Shown in pieces: positions 5,333 to 6,528 of a stretch of 6,528 bases of DNA. The stretch comes from Pseudobdellovibrionaceae bacterium (GTDB lineage Bacteria; Bdellovibrionota; Bdellovibrionia; Bdellovibrionales; JAMPXM01). Below the pieces are notes generated by a model, which worked only from the letters and a program-made list of their open reading frames with translations, did no database searches and was not told where the DNA came from. A program made the translations under genes and the position numbers. Every line of letters begins with the position of its first letter. Within the stretch, counting starts at the first letter, position 1. The stretch covers positions 1 through 6,528 of the forward strand of contig CAJYOV010000484.1 of NCBI GenBank assembly GCA_913776405.1, written 5' to 3'.

Positions 5333-5755
5333 GTGCTTCGTTTCACTTTGTTCGCAATGATCGCTGCCGTTGGTCTACTGACTTTCACTGAAGCGAACGC
5401 CATGGATGGCGTCACGCGCTCGGACTCAAGCCGCGATCTCATAGCGGCACAAGCTCGCGCCGAACAAGAATTGGTCGAAGCCACTCGCGATTACCAAGCG
5501 TCGATTCGAGAACGCTTGGTGAGCGAAACCATTTCTGCTGAAGAAGTCGCACAGACACTCGTGGCAACCGCGCAAGAATCGAGCGGTACGGATGACTCCG
5601 CCTCTCAGAGGTCATTTCAATTTCAGCCGCTGACGAAGCTTGAAGTAGCCAAGCCATGGATCCTTGCTTCTGGAAACGCGTCTCTCGACGTCTTTCAGGG
5701 TGAAGGGGCTAGCCGACTTCAAGCGAGAAAGTTCTTTCCAGCTCAAGGGGACTGA
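5333..5755 (+). CDS. Small secreted protein of unknown function
   Basis: This is a 140-residue product from a GTG start with a consensus Shine-Dalgarno. Residues 1-23 are a signal peptide: R3, hydrophobic core 4-18, and A21-N22-A23 as the signal peptidase I site. There is no Cys near the cleavage site, so it is not a lipoprotein. Residues 31-82 are charged and probably helical (A-A-Q-A-R-A-E-Q-E-L-V-E-A...E-R-L-V-S-E), possibly a coiled coil. The rest is Ser/Gln-rich and has no recognised domain. The mature protein has no Cys. It is convergent with the LigD gene, and codons 94 to the stop lie antisense to LigD codons 236-282 and its stop. I do not recognise the family. The start signals argue that the gene is real, while the overlapped C-terminal third could be an unselected extension. 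Confidence 0.6.
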   Translation: MLRFTLFAMIAAVGLLTFTEANAMDGVTRSDSSRDLIAAQARAEQELVEATRDYQASIRERLVSETISAEEVAQTLVATAQESSGTDDSASQRSFQFQPLTKLEVAKPWILASGNASLDVFQGEGASRLQARKFFPAQGD

Positions 5756-6528
5756 GGCAGTCGCGTTCGGTTTCGCCCGCAGTGAATAAGGGATGATCGC
5801 TGTGGCGCCGTAACCGTTTCGGAGATAGTCGAGGTAAATACGGCCGCGACGTTTCGATTTCGAGCTTTGGGTGGTGTAAAGCTCAGGGTTCTGCTTCTCA
5901 AGGTGACGGACTACCGCGAGAGAGAACTCTTTAATCTGATCGAAATCGTGTTCGGGAACGATCGGCACATGGACGTGCAGACCTTTCCCGCCGGTCGTTT
6001 TCACGAACGACTTTAAGTTGAGATCAATCAAGAGATCACGGATGACAACCGCGGTCTCTTTCACTTTTTCAAAGCTCACACCCTCGTCAGGATCGAGATC
6101 GAACACGATCAGATCTGGATGCACGATATCGTCGACGTGTGCGCCCCAAGCGTGAATTTCGAGTACTCCCATTTGAACGAGCTCGGTCAGACCGCTTTGT
6201 GATTCGGTATAGACGAGCTCTTCTTTTTTCTGCTTCATTCCTTTTGTGTGAACGGTCTTAAGCGCTTCGCCTGAATGATTGCCCATCTTTTTTTGGAAGA
6301 AGCATTCGCCTTCGACACCCTCCGGACAACGAACCATCGAAATCGGGCGGTTCTTTAGATGCGGAAGAAGCCGTTTGCCAACTTTGTCGTAGTACGACGC
6401 CACACGATCCTTCGTAAAACCAGGCTCTGGATAAAGCAGCTTATCGGGATGTGTAAGCACGGGATGCTCTTTTGATTTAGATCGCGATCGCGTAGTCGTT
6501 CGGCTTCGCGCACGCGACTTTTTCTTTT
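5612..6528 (-). CDS. ligD: LigD C-terminal polymerase/primase domain (NHEJ DNA ligase D), partial
   Basis: The frame enters from the right edge with no visible stop and gives 304 residues ending in TGA. Residue numbers below count from the GTG at 6460. The archaeo-eukaryotic primase-like LigD Pol domain shows T-H-P-D-K-L-L-Y-P (3-11), T-K (16-17), Y-Y-D-K-V (23-27), L-L-P-H-L-K-N-R-P (31-39), C-F-F-Q-K-K (53-58), V-F-D-L-D-P (119-124, metal ligands D121 and D123), T-T-G-G-K-G-L-H-V-H-V-P (155-166), I-Y-L-D-Y-L-R-N (208-215, third acidic residue D211) and P-Y-S-L-R-A (224-229). In bacterial NHEJ this domain fills or extends ends with (ribo)nucleotides before ligation with Ku. Upstream of 6460 the open frame encodes a Lys/Arg/Ser/Thr-rich stretch like an interdomain linker. 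The GTG is therefore probably internal, and the nuclease and ligase domains probably lie off the edge in the Pseudomonas-like order. A stand-alone Pol starting at that GTG cannot be excluded. Confidence 0.9.
   Translation of the reverse strand, partial: KKKSRARSRTTTRSRSKSKEHPVLTHPDKLLYPEPGFTKDRVASYYDKVGKRLLPHLKNRPISMVRCPEGVEGECFFQKKMGNHSGEALKTVHTKGMKQKKEELVYTESQSGLTELVQMGVLEIHAWGAHVDDIVHPDLIVFDLDPDEGVSFEKVKETAVVIRDLLIDLNLKSFVKTTGGKGLHVHVPIVPEHDFDQIKEFSLAVVRHLEKQNPELYTTQSSKSKRRGRIYLDYLRNGYGATAIIPYSLRAKPNATASVPLSWKELSRLKSASPFTLKDVERRVSRSKDPWLGYFKLRQRLKLK

Noticed and set aside
1..6528. CRISPR arrays, tRNA/rRNA genes, insertion sequences or integrase attachment sites
   Set aside because: I saw no regularly spaced repeats, no tRNA or rRNA sequence, no transposase or integrase motifs and no flanking duplications.

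Overview
The window is about 50% GC, densely packed and clearly bacterial. It has Shine-Dalgarno-led genes, short operons and intrinsic terminators. The mix of genes (a DUF2914 protein, a YdjM-like membrane protein, a proteobacterial-type Cys-rich flavodoxin-fold protein, an exported Bcp/PrxQ peroxiredoxin and a LigD with its polymerase domain at the C-terminal end) suggests a Gram-negative bacterium. It is possibly a Bdellovibrionota or deltaproteobacterial lineage, but that placement is a weak inference because no rRNA or marker gene is present.

Layout. (1) Positions 2-1534, plus strand: the 3' end of a DUF2914-domain gene, followed with no gap by a seven-helix YdjM/DUF457-type membrane protein. 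A terminator-like hairpin lies just downstream. (2) Positions 1659-3471, plus strand: a two-gene unit of a flavodoxin-fold NAD(P)H oxidoreductase with a five-Cys cluster and a DUF4336 (degenerate metallo-beta-lactamase-like) protein. (3) Positions 3478-4020, minus strand: an exported peroxiredoxin that converges on the DUF4336 gene with a 6-bp gap. (4) Positions 4189-5165, plus strand, divergent from the peroxiredoxin: two tandem genes for small, low-complexity, single-helix proteins. They share an ungapped module resembling the YqjD/ElaB/DUF883 membrane anchor, and a strong intrinsic terminator follows. (5) Positions 5333-5755, plus strand: a small secreted protein of unknown function behind a set of TTTCAC repeats. 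(6) Positions 5612-6528, minus strand: the C-terminal polymerase/primase domain of LigD, entering from the right edge. Its 3' end overlaps the secreted-protein gene tail to tail by 144 bp.

How the genes may work together. No single pathway links the whole window. The peroxiredoxin (peroxide removal in the envelope), the flavin oxidoreductase and LigD (end-joining DNA repair) are all compatible with stress survival, but that grouping is inference. The least familiar element is the 4189-5165 pair. One protein carries histone-H1-like basic tails and the other an acidic, Gln/Arg-rich tail, and both use the same ARxxxD...STxKGR membrane-helix module. There is no mobile element, CRISPR array, tRNA or rRNA, and no gene-free stretch longer than 168 bp.
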